From Alteromonas profundi (GTDB lineage Bacteria > Pseudomonadota > Gammaproteobacteria > Enterobacterales > Alteromonadaceae): a stretch of 44,103 nucleotides of DNA. The notes beneath the pieces were generated by a model that ran no database searches, was not told the origin of the DNA, and worked only from the letters and a program-made list of their open reading frames with translations. Below, in pieces: positions 27,919-36,852 of the stretch; positions within the stretch are counted from its first letter, which is position 1; every line of letters starts with the position of its first letter. A program made the translations under genes and the position numbers. Location: NCBI RefSeq assembly GCF_010500865.1, contig NZ_JAAAWN010000031.1, positions 1-44,103 on the forward strand. The letters are read 5' to 3'.

Positions 27919-28271
27919 TAAATAATATCCAATACCGACTCAGGAGGGCGACCAATACGGGCGTTAGCGCCGTTAATAACAATAGGGCGTTCAATTAATT
28001 TAGGCGTCGTTGCCATAGCTTGAAATAAATCGTCATCCGCGATGCTATCGTCAGCTAAACCCAACGCTTTATATTCGGCCTCTTTTATACGCATCATATC
28101 GCGAACCGTTTTAACATTAAGTTTATTAAATAATGTCTTGAGTTCATCTACGGTAAGTGGTGTTTTCAGATATTCGATAACCGCCGGGGTAATGCCTTTC
28201 TCTTTAAGGAGGGCTAGGGTTTGGCGGCTTTTTGAACAACGTGGGTTATGCAAAATAGAAATGGATGACAT
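27918..28271 (-). CDS. ArsC/Spx-family reductase (glutaredoxin-dependent arsenate reductase type)
   Basis: A 117-residue thioredoxin-fold protein. The active-site Cys12 is in HNPRCSKSRQTLALLKEKG; ERPIVINGANARIGRPPE matches the second ArsC motif containing Arg. The family includes true arsenate reductases and YfgD, the E. coli homologue beside bepA; the same neighbourhood here supports the YfgD-like member. No arsenite pump or arsR regulator is nearby, so a role in arsenate resistance is unproven. AGGGA precedes the ATG. First gene of the operon. Confidence 0.88.
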   Translation of the reverse strand: MSSISILHNPRCSKSRQTLALLKEKGITPAVIEYLKTPLTVDELKTLFNKLNVKTVRDMMRIKEAEYKALGLADDSIADDDLFQAMATTPKLIERPIVINGANARIGRPPESVLDII

Positions 28272-28490
28272 GATAACTTCCCTTAGTACATAAAGTGGCG
28301 GCGACTATTGCCTTTTTTATGCAAATTTTCAAGTTTTTGTCTGCCTTTGTTAATGAACTCTCTTGCCAACCTTACCTTGAAGGTGCATGTTACGGGTATA
28401 GTCATAGTGGGCACCAACAACGCTGTAAAAGACCAATGGATGTTTAAACTGTGCCACTAACCTTATTAATTAAAAAGAGCCAAGAATGCT

Positions 28491-28973
28491 ATGAAAAAAA
28501 CACTCAAGGTTGCCGGTTTTATTGCATTAATGCTGCTTTCTTCTGCGGCAGGCATATGGGTATACCAAAGCAAACAAAGCGATTTTATTACCACCGATGG
28601 TACTAAATACAAATGGACATCGCTTGAAGGCAATTGGGTTATCATCAACTACTTCGCCCCTTGGTGTGTGCCCTGTTTACGAGAAATGCCCGAGCTGCAT
28701 AGTTTCAATCAAAACCTACCTAGCAATACGTATTTATTTGCAATTAACTACGATAACCTCAGCAAAAAAGAACTAGCCAAGATGCTACAAAAGCACAATA
28801 TAACCTTGCCCGTTATCCAAGCTAATAAAGACACGCAATTGCCGATGGAAAAGCCACCCTATCTTCCCGCCACTTTTATTATCGGGCCCGACGGCGAAAT
28901 TAAAGATACCATCATGGGAGAGGTGAGTGGGGCGATGCTTCGTGCTCGCATACAGACTTTACAGACGCTGTAA
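28491..28973 (+). CDS. TlpA/ResA-like membrane-anchored thioredoxin
   Basis: A 160-residue protein with an N-terminal membrane anchor (VAGFIALMLLSSAAGIWVY) and a periplasmic thioredoxin domain. The active site is APWCVPCLREMPEL, with the WCxPC motif of the TlpA/ResA group; PPYLPATFIIGPDGEI gives the cis-Pro loop. It likely reduces disulfides outside the cytoplasm, possibly in cytochrome c or envelope protein maturation; partners are not indicated. Its last 15 bp overlap the end of bepA on the opposite strand. Confidence 0.85.
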   Translation: MKKTLKVAGFIALMLLSSAAGIWVYQSKQSDFITTDGTKYKWTSLEGNWVIINYFAPWCVPCLREMPELHSFNQNLPSNTYLFAINYDNLSKKELAKMLQKHNITLPVIQANKDTQLPMEKPPYLPATFIIGPDGEIKDTIMGEVSGAMLRARIQTLQTL

Positions 28974-30425
28974 ACGCTCTTCTTGATCGCGAAACTGTTT
29001 AATGCGTGCCCGTATGCGTTGCTTTTGCAAATGATCTTCACCGGCGAAATTGTAGGCGTATTGAAGTTCGTCTACCGCACGGGTATATGCGCCATATAAG
29101 GCGTATACCTCAGCTTTGCTTTGGTGCATCTGCGAAAAGCGTTTGTCTTTTTGGTAAGCTTCACTCATAAGTTGATAAGCAATCTGATGCTCTTTATTCA
29201 CCAATAAGAAATCTTTTAATAAGCTAATAGCCTCATCATAGCGTGATGCACTAATCAATGCATTGGCTTGGTTAAGCGCAAGGACTTGATTCCGTGGGTT
29301 TAGGGCAACATGGGGCGTGAGCAACTCAACCGCCTTTAACGGTTCACCTAAGGCTATAAAAATATCGGTTGCAGCATCTAAATAGAATAAATTGTCTGGG
29401 TCGTTTTTAAGCAACACATTACGCATTATGTCTAGCGCTTTTTGGTTATCTTCGTTACGCATATAGGCTAGCGCGAGGCCGTATAAGGCCGCATCTTTTA
29501 TTTTGTAGGCTTTCTTGTCTAGCTCGGCTTTGTAGTAATCCACTGCATAATCGGGTTCAAACGAATAGCGTGCTTTAACACGGGACTTCGCCAGTTCAAA
29601 CTGTAAACTAGGCATAACACGGCGGGAGGGGTAGTCAGCAGCCCTCGCTCTTGCATCAGCAATTCGCGTTTCGGTAAGGGGGTGGGTTAACAATCGCGCT
29701 GGCGGACGAGAAGCCATGCGATACTGTTCTGCCATGGTGGAGAAAAAGTCTGCAGCACCTTTTACATCGAAACCGGCACGGGCCAGCATACTAATTCCAA
29801 TTCTATCCGCTTCCTGTTCATTGGTTCTCGTATAATCTATTTGCATTTGCGCCGATGCGGCTGACCCAGCCTGCATGGCCGCCATACCCGCTTCCGGATT
29901 CGCGATGGCGATTAACATCCCCCCAATAAGGGACGCGATGGCCAGCGGAGATGAACGCTTTTGTGCCTGCATTTTGCGGGCAATGTGGCGTTGGGTTACG
30001 TGAGATATTTCATGGGCCAATACAGAGGCGAGTTCGCTTTCGGTTTCTGCACGCCGCATTAACCCCGTATGTACACCAATATGACCGCCAAAAAACGCAA
30101 AGGCGTTAATTGCATCATTGTCTACCCAAAAAAACTCAAAAGGAAATTTTGCATTTTCAGCATGCACAACTAAACGATTACCTAAGTCTTGCAGGTACTC
30201 AGTTAATACCGGATCGCCAATAACCGGGCTTTGACCGCGCATTTGGCGCATAACGGCATCACCTACAATCATCTCCTTGTCTAAAGAGATAGCGTCGGAG
30301 GCGACGACACCAATTTCGGGAAGGGCGTTTTTATTGGTATACGCTGAATCTTGCGCCACAGCAGATAAACTCGCTAGCAGCAAAAACGAGAAGAAAAACC
30401 AGCATGGTGTTAAACGTCTATTCAT
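28959..30425 (-). CDS. bepA: BepA-like M48 metalloprotease with TPR repeats
   Basis: A 488-residue periplasmic protein that assists and quality-checks outer-membrane assembly, notably LptD and BAM substrates. The signal peptide ends near LSAVAQ. The zinc site is His138-Glu139-Ile-Ser-His142 (HEISHVTQRH), with the third ligand in NEQEADRIG. The second half has several TPR-like helical pairs (YGLALAYMRNEDNQKALDIM, NQANALISASRYDEAISLL). Length equals E. coli BepA (487). The ATG at 30425 has AAGGG upstream and gives a clean signal peptide; an in-frame start 8 codons earlier is less likely. Confidence 0.93.
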   Translation of the reverse strand: MNRRLTPCWFFFSFLLLASLSAVAQDSAYTNKNALPEIGVVASDAISLDKEMIVGDAVMRQMRGQSPVIGDPVLTEYLQDLGNRLVVHAENAKFPFEFFWVDNDAINAFAFFGGHIGVHTGLMRRAETESELASVLAHEISHVTQRHIARKMQAQKRSSPLAIASLIGGMLIAIANPEAGMAAMQAGSAASAQMQIDYTRTNEQEADRIGISMLARAGFDVKGAADFFSTMAEQYRMASRPPARLLTHPLTETRIADARARAADYPSRRVMPSLQFELAKSRVKARYSFEPDYAVDYYKAELDKKAYKIKDAALYGLALAYMRNEDNQKALDIMRNVLLKNDPDNLFYLDAATDIFIALGEPLKAVELLTPHVALNPRNQVLALNQANALISASRYDEAISLLKDFLLVNKEHQIAYQLMSEAYQKDKRFSQMHQSKAEVYALYGAYTRAVDELQYAYNFAGEDHLQKQRIRARIKQFRDQEERLQRL

Positions 30426-30696
30426 GTACCCTTGAACTACTGAAGTCACTTTATTGATTGATTAGAGCATCAAAGATGCCGTTCAGTTTCAATTATTTGT
30501 CGTCTATTTTTGCATTTTGCCGTAGTCATCGCCTTTATACCACCTTTTGGGGATAAAATGTGTGCTTGTTAGCGGCGTTGCTAAAGTGCTAGAAGCTAGC
30601 CATACCAAGCTGATTTTAATAGATTCTTTGTTGCTCCTTTAGTTGATGTTACTCTATCATGCTGTCTTAGATGATTTATTACCGCAGGCGTAACTT

Positions 30697-31770
30697 ATGA
30701 TTGATGTGTTTGGTAAATGGTACCGACGCAAATTCTCTGATCCCGATGCAGCCATGCTGCTCATTCTTATCTTATTATCCACGGCGGTTTTGTTGTTGTG
30801 GGGCGAACTTCTTATGCCCGTTCTCGTGGCAGCAGTGATTGCTTATCTGCTTGATTGGCCGGTTACCAAATTAGTCAAGGTAGGGGTAAGTCGCGTACTG
30901 GCCTGCGGTGTAGTATTGCTGGGTTTTATTACACTGATGGTATTTATGCTGGTAGGGCTAGTTCCCATTATCACCAAACAAAGTGTCAACCTTATTCAAG
31001 AAACCCCACTTATTTGGCAAAAAGCACAAGACTGGATCTTAACCTTGCCTGAAAAATACCCCGACTATGTTCAGGTTTACCAAATACATCAAATGATGGA
31101 AGGGATTAATGAAAAGTTAGTTGAAGTAGGGGAAACCCTCATTTCGGCGTCTTTTAGTAATATTGCTAATGTAGCAGCATTGTTGGTTTACGCAGTACTT
31201 GTACCACTTATGGTATTTTTTATGCTAAAAGACAAAATGTTTTTTTTGGAAAATATTTCGCGCTTACTACCTAAAGAACGCCGCTTGATCACCCAAGTGG
31301 GACATGAAATGAATTCTCAAATTGCCAATTATATTCGTGGCAAGGTGATTGAAATATTAATTGTGGGTGGGGTTTCTTGCGTTACCTTCGCGCTTATGGA
31401 TTTGCGCTACGCTATCTTACTGGGTGTGTTAGTGGGAATTTCCGTACTCATTCCTTATATAGGGGCCGCTGTCGTAACTATACCGGTGGGCGTAGTTGCT
31501 ATGTTTCAGTGGGGGATTACCTCTGAGTTTTGGTATCTCATGATTGCCTACGGCATTATTCAGGCACTGGACGGCAATTTGCTTGTACCGCTTCTGTTTT
31601 CCGAAGCGGTAAGCTTGCACCCGCTCTATATTATTATCGCCGTTTTGGTGTTTGGTGGGCTTTGGGGCTTCTGGGGCGTGTTTTTTGCAATACCTCTGGC
31701 TACCTTAGTCAAAGCGGTGGTTACCGCATGGTCGAGTAACCCCAATATAGCGCCCCCTGCGCAAAGCTAA
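30697..31770 (+). CDS. perM: AI-2E family transporter, PerM-like
   Basis: A 357-residue inner-membrane protein with about eight hydrophobic segments, close in length to E. coli PerM (YfgO). Characteristic are the early PVLVAAVIAYLLDWPVTKLV, the long soluble segment between about residues 90 and 150, then VPLMVFFMLKDK and IQALDGNLLVPLLFSEAVSLHPL. The transported substrate is unknown. The divergent bepA neighbour is the same as in E. coli, which supports the name. The 271-bp intergenic gap to bepA shows no other gene. Confidence 0.87.
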   Translation: MIDVFGKWYRRKFSDPDAAMLLILILLSTAVLLLWGELLMPVLVAAVIAYLLDWPVTKLVKVGVSRVLACGVVLLGFITLMVFMLVGLVPIITKQSVNLIQETPLIWQKAQDWILTLPEKYPDYVQVYQIHQMMEGINEKLVEVGETLISASFSNIANVAALLVYAVLVPLMVFFMLKDKMFFLENISRLLPKERRLITQVGHEMNSQIANYIRGKVIEILIVGGVSCVTFALMDLRYAILLGVLVGISVLIPYIGAAVVTIPVGVVAMFQWGITSEFWYLMIAYGIIQALDGNLLVPLLFSEAVSLHPLYIIIAVLVFGGLWGFWGVFFAIPLATLVKAVVTAWSSNPNIAPPAQS

Positions 31771-31774
31771 CAAA

Positions 31775-31804
31775 AAAGCCGCCAAGAATATGCTTGGCGG
31801 CTTT
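31775..31804. terminator. Terminator between perM and bcp
   Basis: AAAGCCGCCAAG (31775-31786), 6-nt loop, CTTGGCGGCTTT (31793-31804), perfect 12-bp stem starting 4 bp after the perM stop. A runs precede it, so it can act on the convergent bcp transcript as well. Confidence 0.88.
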
Positions 31805-31844
31805 CTTAATTATCGCTGGCTTTAATGTTTAGCAATACCTGGGG

Positions 31845-32312
31845 TTATTCCCCCGACAAATAATCCAATACAACCGTATGGTGTTCTTTTGTTTTAAATT
31901 TATTAAAAACATGCTCAATAACACCGTGCTCATCAACCATAAAGCTGGTTCGGTGAATGCCATCATATTCTTTACCCATGAACTTCTTCGGGCCCCATAC
32001 ACCAAAAGCGTCAGCTACTGCGTGATCTTCATCTGAGAGCAACGTAAAATTCAAGCTTTCTTTCTCTGCGAACTTAGGTAAACGTTTCACTGCATCTGGG
32101 CTAATACCCACTACCTCAACATTTTTTTGCGCTAATTGGTCTTTGATGTCGCGTAAACCTTGAGCTTGAACCGTACAACCTGGCGTCATGGCTTTAGGAT
32201 AAAAGTAAACCAGTACTTTCTTTCCGGCAAATTGGTCTAAGGTAACCGTTTCATCGTGTTGGTTTTGCAGTGAAAATTGAGGTGCTTTATCACCAGCTTG
32301 TAACATTTTCAT
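31845..32312 (-). CDS. bcp: Peroxiredoxin Bcp/PrxQ family, lacking the resolving cysteine
   Basis: A 155-residue thiol peroxidase reducing H2O2 and organic peroxides in the cytosol. The peroxidatic Cys46 lies in FYPKAMTPGCTVQAQGLRD. In E. coli Bcp the resolving Cys is at the sixth position of CTVQAC; here it is Gln51, and there is no other cysteine, so the enzyme must work as a one-Cys peroxiredoxin. AAGGA precedes the ATG, and the gene overlaps gcvR by 23 bp, as a bcp-gcvR pair known in gammaproteobacteria. Confidence 0.93.
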   Translation of the reverse strand: MKMLQAGDKAPQFSLQNQHDETVTLDQFAGKKVLVYFYPKAMTPGCTVQAQGLRDIKDQLAQKNVEVVGISPDAVKRLPKFAEKESLNFTLLSDEDHAVADAFGVWGPKKFMGKEYDGIHRTSFMVDEHGVIEHVFNKFKTKEHHTVVLDYLSGE

Positions 32313-32853
32313 TTGGATCCTTAATCAGTTTATCTATAACTTTCCCAGTGACGTTTAGTTTATCAAACAGCAACATCAAGTCGGCAACCAGTGCGTCGAA
32401 ATCTTCTGATGCAGCCATATTGACCACAAATTTACATTTCATCGACTCTTTCTCTGCGTCTTCCTGTTTAAATGTTTTCTGTCTAAATGCACTAATAGTG
32501 GCATTTCGTTCGGCAAAGAACCCGGTTACTGATTTAATCAGCCCGGCGGTGTCCTCACCGCTAAATTCCACGTGGAAAAGGTGTTCTAAATTTTGTTTCG
32601 CGTGATGGCTTGTACGTTTCATCATAGAGAGTAGATCGAGCCGCTGACATACCGGCGGCAACATGCACTCCGCCTTCGTTATGGCGGGCTGGGTTCCTTC
32701 TAATATCATAGTAAGGGAAAAGTCGCGCCCGTAAATTGCCTGGCGGCTATCTAAAATGTTGCACTGTGCTTCAGAAACCGCGGCGGCAATTTCACTTAAA
32801 ATTCCGCTTTTATCCGTGCCTAAGATGGTCACGATAAGTTGATGTTGAGACAT
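32290..32853 (-). CDS. gcvR: Glycine cleavage system repressor GcvR (two ACT domains)
   Basis: A 187-residue protein. The first ACT domain starts LIVTILGTDKSGILSEIAAAVSEAQCNILD; the second starts EHLFHVEFSGEDTAGLIKSVTGFFAERNATI. GcvR binds GcvA and modulates the gcvTHP operon in response to glycine. The ATG at 32853 is preferred over an upstream extension to 32940 because SQHQLIVTILG is the usual start. Divergent to dapA, as in E. coli; the 181-bp gap holds the promoters. Confidence 0.9.
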   Translation of the reverse strand: MSQHQLIVTILGTDKSGILSEIAAAVSEAQCNILDSRQAIYGRDFSLTMILEGTQPAITKAECMLPPVCQRLDLLSMMKRTSHHAKQNLEHLFHVEFSGEDTAGLIKSVTGFFAERNATISAFRQKTFKQEDAEKESMKCKFVVNMAASEDFDALVADLMLLFDKLNVTGKVIDKLIKDPNENVTSW

Positions 32854-33034
32854 GCAAAATTTTCGTATTAAGAAACTATTACAACGATGGTAGCATAGAG
32901 TTTTTTTTGAAGTCAGCGCCTTTTTGTCTATTGAAGCCATTATATTGGTAAATTCTTGCTATTTAGCGGGTCATGCCGCTTGTGTTTAGGCACTGACATA
33001 TTTACCATGTGCGCTCACATTTTGCGGAGAGATT

Positions 33035-33919
33035 ATGTTTACTGGCAGTTACGTAGCACTCGTCACGCCGATGTTCCAGAACGGCGATATCGATTATAAG
33101 TCACTAGAGAAACTAGTAAGGTTTCATGTTGAGCAAGGCACCCACGGCATCGTATCAGTGGGCACCACTGGCGAATCTGCCACTCTTCCGTTTGATGAAC
33201 ACGTTAACGTGGTCAAAGAAACTGTTGCTATGGCCTCCGGCGCAATTCCGGTTATTGCAGGTAGCGGCGCAAACTCTACCGCTGAAGCAATATTCCTTAC
33301 CGAACAGCTAGGTAAGGCTGGTATCGACGGGTTCTTAAGCGTAGTGCCTTACTACAACAAACCACAACAAGCAGGCATGGTAGCGCATTTTAACGCTATT
33401 GCAGATGCCAGTGAGTTACCTATCTTATTGTATAATGTACCTGGACGGACAGTGGCAGATATGTTGCCAGAAACCGTTGCAGAAGTTGCTGCGCATAAAA
33501 ATATCGTAGGTTTGAAAGACGCCACTGGCGATATTTCTCGCTTAAAAGCCACACAAAGCTTGGTTCCTGAAGATTTTGTTTTATTAAGCGGTGACGATGG
33601 CACTAGCAGTGAGTTTATGTGCGAAGGTGGCCACGGCGTCATTTCTGTTACTGCAAACGTAGTACCTAAGGCAATTGCGCAAATGTGCGACGCTGCATTA
33701 GCAAAAGATTTTGAAAAATGTAAACAAATCGATAGCACTATCGAACTGCTCCACAGCGCCCTATTTATCGAGCCTAACCCAGTTATGCCTAAATGGGCAT
33801 TGTACAAAATGGGCATGATGGAAAGTGCAGAAATGCGATTACCGATGGTTTTACCGGAACTTGCAAGCCAAAAACATATCGAAGAACTACTAAAAAAATA
33901 CGAATTGATTTCTGGTTAA
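33035..33919 (+). CDS. dapA: 4-hydroxy-tetrahydrodipicolinate synthase DapA
   Basis: A 294-residue TIM-barrel enzyme condensing pyruvate and aspartate semialdehyde, the first committed step to lysine and diaminopimelate. Schiff-base Lys161 is in VGLKDATGD; the Thr/Tyr relay is visible in VGTTGES and YYNKP / LYNVPGRT. Length matches E. coli DapA (292). GGAGAG precedes the ATG. bamC starts 12 bp after the stop; the order dapA-bamC-purC is conserved. Confidence 0.97.
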   Translation: MFTGSYVALVTPMFQNGDIDYKSLEKLVRFHVEQGTHGIVSVGTTGESATLPFDEHVNVVKETVAMASGAIPVIAGSGANSTAEAIFLTEQLGKAGIDGFLSVVPYYNKPQQAGMVAHFNAIADASELPILLYNVPGRTVADMLPETVAEVAAHKNIVGLKDATGDISRLKATQSLVPEDFVLLSGDDGTSSEFMCEGGHGVISVTANVVPKAIAQMCDAALAKDFEKCKQIDSTIELLHSALFIEPNPVMPKWALYKMGMMESAEMRLPMVLPELASQKHIEELLKKYELISG

Positions 33920-33931
33920 TAAGGAACATAG

Positions 33932-35035
33932 ATGAAAAGCATGCTGGCTATAGCAAGTACGATCACCTTGGTCGCACTGGCAGGTTGTTCAAGCCAAATA
34001 GATAGAAAAACGGCTTCGGGTAGTTATAAGTACACAGAAACAAAAGAAGGGAAAGGGCTAGTTGTTCCTGCTGATTTATCTGCACCTTCGTTTTCTAGAG
34101 ATTTTGAGCTACCTGAACTTGGTGAGAACGCAGACCCTAGCTTGGTGGGTAAAAATTTAATTATTCAGTCTCCCGCGTTAGTGTTGCCATTGGTAACGGG
34201 CTCTCACGTAGAGGAAGGACGTTCGTCAGCCACAATTTGGTTCGATCAAGTGGACGACAGTCAACCCCTTGATGAGGCTATTTGGAATTCGCTTCTTAGC
34301 TTTCTCGATGAGGAAGGTATTGGTGTAGAAAACTTTGATGCCGAAAACAACGTTCTCGTCACAGACTGGATGCGTATGACAAAAGAGCTCGATAGCCCTT
34401 GGTATCAATGGTCTGATGTGGAAAGTGAAATTAGTCGCCGCTTTGAGTTTTCACTTGAGATGAAACCTCATGGCCGAAGCGCTGCATTAAGTGTTGATCT
34501 AAAAGACTATAAAGAGAAAACCGCAGATAAGGTTATTGATGAGGTCTCTGGCCTTGAAGAGCGCCGTGAAGAAGTTAGCGTGTTGAACCAAGTCATTGGT
34601 CATTATGAGTATCAAATTCAGTTAGAAGAGACCCGCCGTATTGCGCGTATCCGCCAAGGTTTGCAAACCGAAATGGGCTTTAACAGTGACGGTGACGCTG
34701 CGTATATTGTGTCGTCACAATACGATGTGGTTTGGCCACGTACCTTATTAGTTTTGCGTAAACTAGGCTTCGATGTAAAAGATTTGGATAAATCGACCGG
34801 CTTGCTGTTTGTTCGGTACAATGGTGCTGATAACAAGTGGTGGGATGGTTTGTTCTCCGGCGATGATACATTACTTGAAAAGGGCGACTATCGGTTAAAA
34901 GTAGCGGCGGCAGGTGAAAACCGTACCAGTATTACTTTTATGGATGATGAAAGCGTTCCTTTTGAGCCTAACCAGGTATCCGACCTATACAGCACATTTG
35001 CTGAGGTCATGTCAGAAGATAACCTTGATATTTAA
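33932..35035 (+). CDS. bamC: BamC, outer-membrane assembly lipoprotein
   Basis: A 367-residue lipoprotein of the BAM complex. The lipobox ALAGC puts the lipidated Cys at residue 19. The following unstructured stretch (about 20-90, with YTETKEGKGLVVPADLSAP) is the BamD-binding segment of the family. Two helix-grip domains follow (roughly 95-230 and 250-365), ending in DVVWPRTLLVLRKLGFDVKD and the final helix. Identity rests on these features and on the dapA/purC context. It is divergent in detail from E. coli, as usual for BamC. Confidence 0.9.
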   Translation: MKSMLAIASTITLVALAGCSSQIDRKTASGSYKYTETKEGKGLVVPADLSAPSFSRDFELPELGENADPSLVGKNLIIQSPALVLPLVTGSHVEEGRSSATIWFDQVDDSQPLDEAIWNSLLSFLDEEGIGVENFDAENNVLVTDWMRMTKELDSPWYQWSDVESEISRRFEFSLEMKPHGRSAALSVDLKDYKEKTADKVIDEVSGLEERREEVSVLNQVIGHYEYQIQLEETRRIARIRQGLQTEMGFNSDGDAAYIVSSQYDVVWPRTLLVLRKLGFDVKDLDKSTGLLFVRYNGADNKWWDGLFSGDDTLLEKGDYRLKVAAAGENRTSITFMDDESVPFEPNQVSDLYSTFAEVMSEDNLDI

Positions 35036-35047
35036 TTGAGACTGAGA

Positions 35048-35761
35048 ATGGAAAAACGTGACGAGCTTTACCGTGGTAAGGCAAAAACAGTGTATTTTAC
35101 TGATGATAGCGATAAGCTGATCCTACATTTTCGCAATGATACGTCTGCGTTTGACGGCGAAAAAATTGAACAGTTAGATCGTAAAGGTGAAGTAAATAAC
35201 AAATTTAATCACTTTATTATGACCAAGCTTGAAGAAGCTGGTGTGGCAACTCAAGTAGAATCACTCATTTCTGATACTGAGTCTTTGGTTAAAAAGCTCG
35301 ATATGATCCCTGTTGAGTGCGTAGTCCGTAATTTGGCCGCGGGTTCACTTGTGCGCCGTTTAGGGGTAGAAGAGGGGCAGGAGTTGTCTCCGCCGGTATT
35401 TGAATTCTTTTTGAAGAATGACGCGTTACACGATCCGATGATTAACGATTATCATATCGCATCGTTCGGCTGGGCTAGTGAAGCTCAAATCGCCAAAATG
35501 AAGAGCATCACGTTTGAAGTGAATAATGTGCTAAAAGCCTTGTTTGCTGAAGGTGGCATGTTGTTGGTAGATTACAAGTTAGAGTTTGGCGTAGATAGTG
35601 ACGGCAATATTGTACTTGGTGATGAGTTTACGCCTGACGGTTGCCGATTATGGGACAAAGAAACCCGTAAAAAAATGGATAAAGATCGGTTCAGACAAGG
35701 ATTAGGTTCTGTAGTTGAAACCTATATTGAAGTTGCCGAGCGTATAGGCCTTTCTCTTTAG
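35048..35761 (+). CDS. purC: SAICAR synthase PurC
   Basis: A 237-residue ATP-dependent enzyme of purine synthesis joining aspartate to CAIR. Signature regions are [50 protein letters not shown] and [15 protein letters not shown]. The ATG at 35048 gives the standard N-terminus; a TTG at 35036 directly after the bamC stop is in frame but less likely. It follows bamC with a 12-bp gap. No PurR box was found before it. Confidence 0.96.
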   Translation: MEKRDELYRGKAKTVYFTDDSDKLILHFRNDTSAFDGEKIEQLDRKGEVNNKFNHFIMTKLEEAGVATQVESLISDTESLVKKLDMIPVECVVRNLAAGSLVRRLGVEEGQELSPPVFEFFLKNDALHDPMINDYHIASFGWASEAQIAKMKSITFEVNNVLKALFAEGGMLLVDYKLEFGVDSDGNIVLGDEFTPDGCRLWDKETRKKMDKDRFRQGLGSVVETYIEVAERIGLSL

Positions 35762-35810
35762 GTCATTCATTGCAGCAAAGTGCCCGGTGTAATAGATGCC
35801 ATCTTTGGCG

Positions 35811-35840
35811 CTAAGTAATTGAAAGCTAAGTAATTGAAAG
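35811..35840 (+). repeat. Tandem 15-bp duplication
   Basis: The unit CTAAGTAATTGAAAG occurs twice back to back (35811-35825 and 35826-35840) between purC and its terminator. It looks like a slippage duplication. Confidence 0.85.
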
Positions 35841-35843
35841 AAT

Positions 35844-35870
35844 AAAGGACCTTATTAGGTCCTTTTCTTT
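35844..35870 (+). terminator. Terminator of dapA-bamC-purC
   Basis: AAAGGACCT (35844-35852), loop TATT, AGGTCCTTT (35857-35865), then a T-rich tract. Confidence 0.85.
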
Positions 35871-35938
35871 TTTCTATAAAAAATAAGCCGCAATACGCGC
35901 ATAATTTTGGCTAATGTTGTTTTTGAAAAGGAATGAAA

Positions 35939-36847
35939 ATGGGTAATGCTTGGGTAATGGTATGTGTGTCTATGCTGGCATTTGCGGCGAATTCACTGTT
36001 TTGTCGAATGGCATTGGCACACACATCAATAGACCCTGGCGTATTCACTGCAATAAGGTTAATCAGTGGCGCATTTTGTTTAGGTTTGCTGGTAATGATT
36101 ACCCAGCGCCGCGCAAGACCTATGACTATACAAACCGAGGCCAGTGATGGCGGCGCTCCATTGCCAACTGCATCGGCGCTAGCGTCGATGTATCATCATG
36201 GTAATTTACTGGGGGCGTTAGCACTTTTTATTTACGCGATAGGTTTTTCCTACGCCTATGTAAGTATGACCACAGGCGCCGGTGCCTTATTATTATTTGG
36301 GGCAGTTCAACTTACCATGTTGATAGTGGCCATGCTAAAAGGTGAACGTTTTTCTCTGCTGCAGTGGTTGGGTTTTTTGTTTGCATTTAGCGGCTTAGTT
36401 GTACTTCTTTTACCTAGCGCCAGTGCACCTAAATTTATCTCTGCGTGTCTTATGATAGTGGCGGGAATAGCCTGGGGCGTTTATTCGCTACTGGGTAAAA
36501 AAGCCAATCGCCCTTTATTGCTAACCGCGGGCAACTTCGCCTTTGCCAGTCTTATGGTTGTTCCTTTTGTAGTCTGGTTATGGCTAGAGGCAAAGGTTGA
36601 TTTAGATACGCAAGGGGCCTTCTATGCATTGGCATCAGGAATATTAGCGTCTGGATGTGGCTATGCTATTTGGTATAAAGCCTTGCCTTTAATTCAATCG
36701 ACCACAGCGGCAACCGTTCAACTTAGTGTACCTGTCATCGCCACCGCTATGGGGTGGCTATTTTTAGCCGAGCCCATTAGTGGTCAAATGATGGTAGCAT
36801 CGTTGATGACGTTAGGTGGAATTTGGCTTGTTATTGTTAAGCGGTGA
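35939..36847 (+). CDS. EamA/DMT-family transporter
   Basis: A 302-residue membrane protein with ten hydrophobic segments in two repeated halves, the EamA arrangement. Conserved features include the first segment MVCVSMLAFAANSLFCRMAL, GAGALLLFGAVQLTMLI in the first half and STTAATVQLSVPVIATAMGW in the second half. The substrate is unknown; relatives export amino acids or metabolites. The ATG at 35939 is preferred to the ATG at 35933, since AAGGA ends only 1-2 bp before the latter but about 7 bp before the former. Confidence 0.87.
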   Translation: MGNAWVMVCVSMLAFAANSLFCRMALAHTSIDPGVFTAIRLISGAFCLGLLVMITQRRARPMTIQTEASDGGAPLPTASALASMYHHGNLLGALALFIYAIGFSYAYVSMTTGAGALLLFGAVQLTMLIVAMLKGERFSLLQWLGFLFAFSGLVVLLLPSASAPKFISACLMIVAGIAWGVYSLLGKKANRPLLLTAGNFAFASLMVVPFVVWLWLEAKVDLDTQGAFYALASGILASGCGYAIWYKALPLIQSTTAATVQLSVPVIATAMGWLFLAEPISGQMMVASLMTLGGIWLVIVKR

Positions 36848-36852
36848 GTGGG

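Noticed and set aside
27918..28271. An arsenic-resistance operon
   Set aside because: Only the ArsC/YfgD-type reductase is present; there is no arsR, arsB or acr3 gene.
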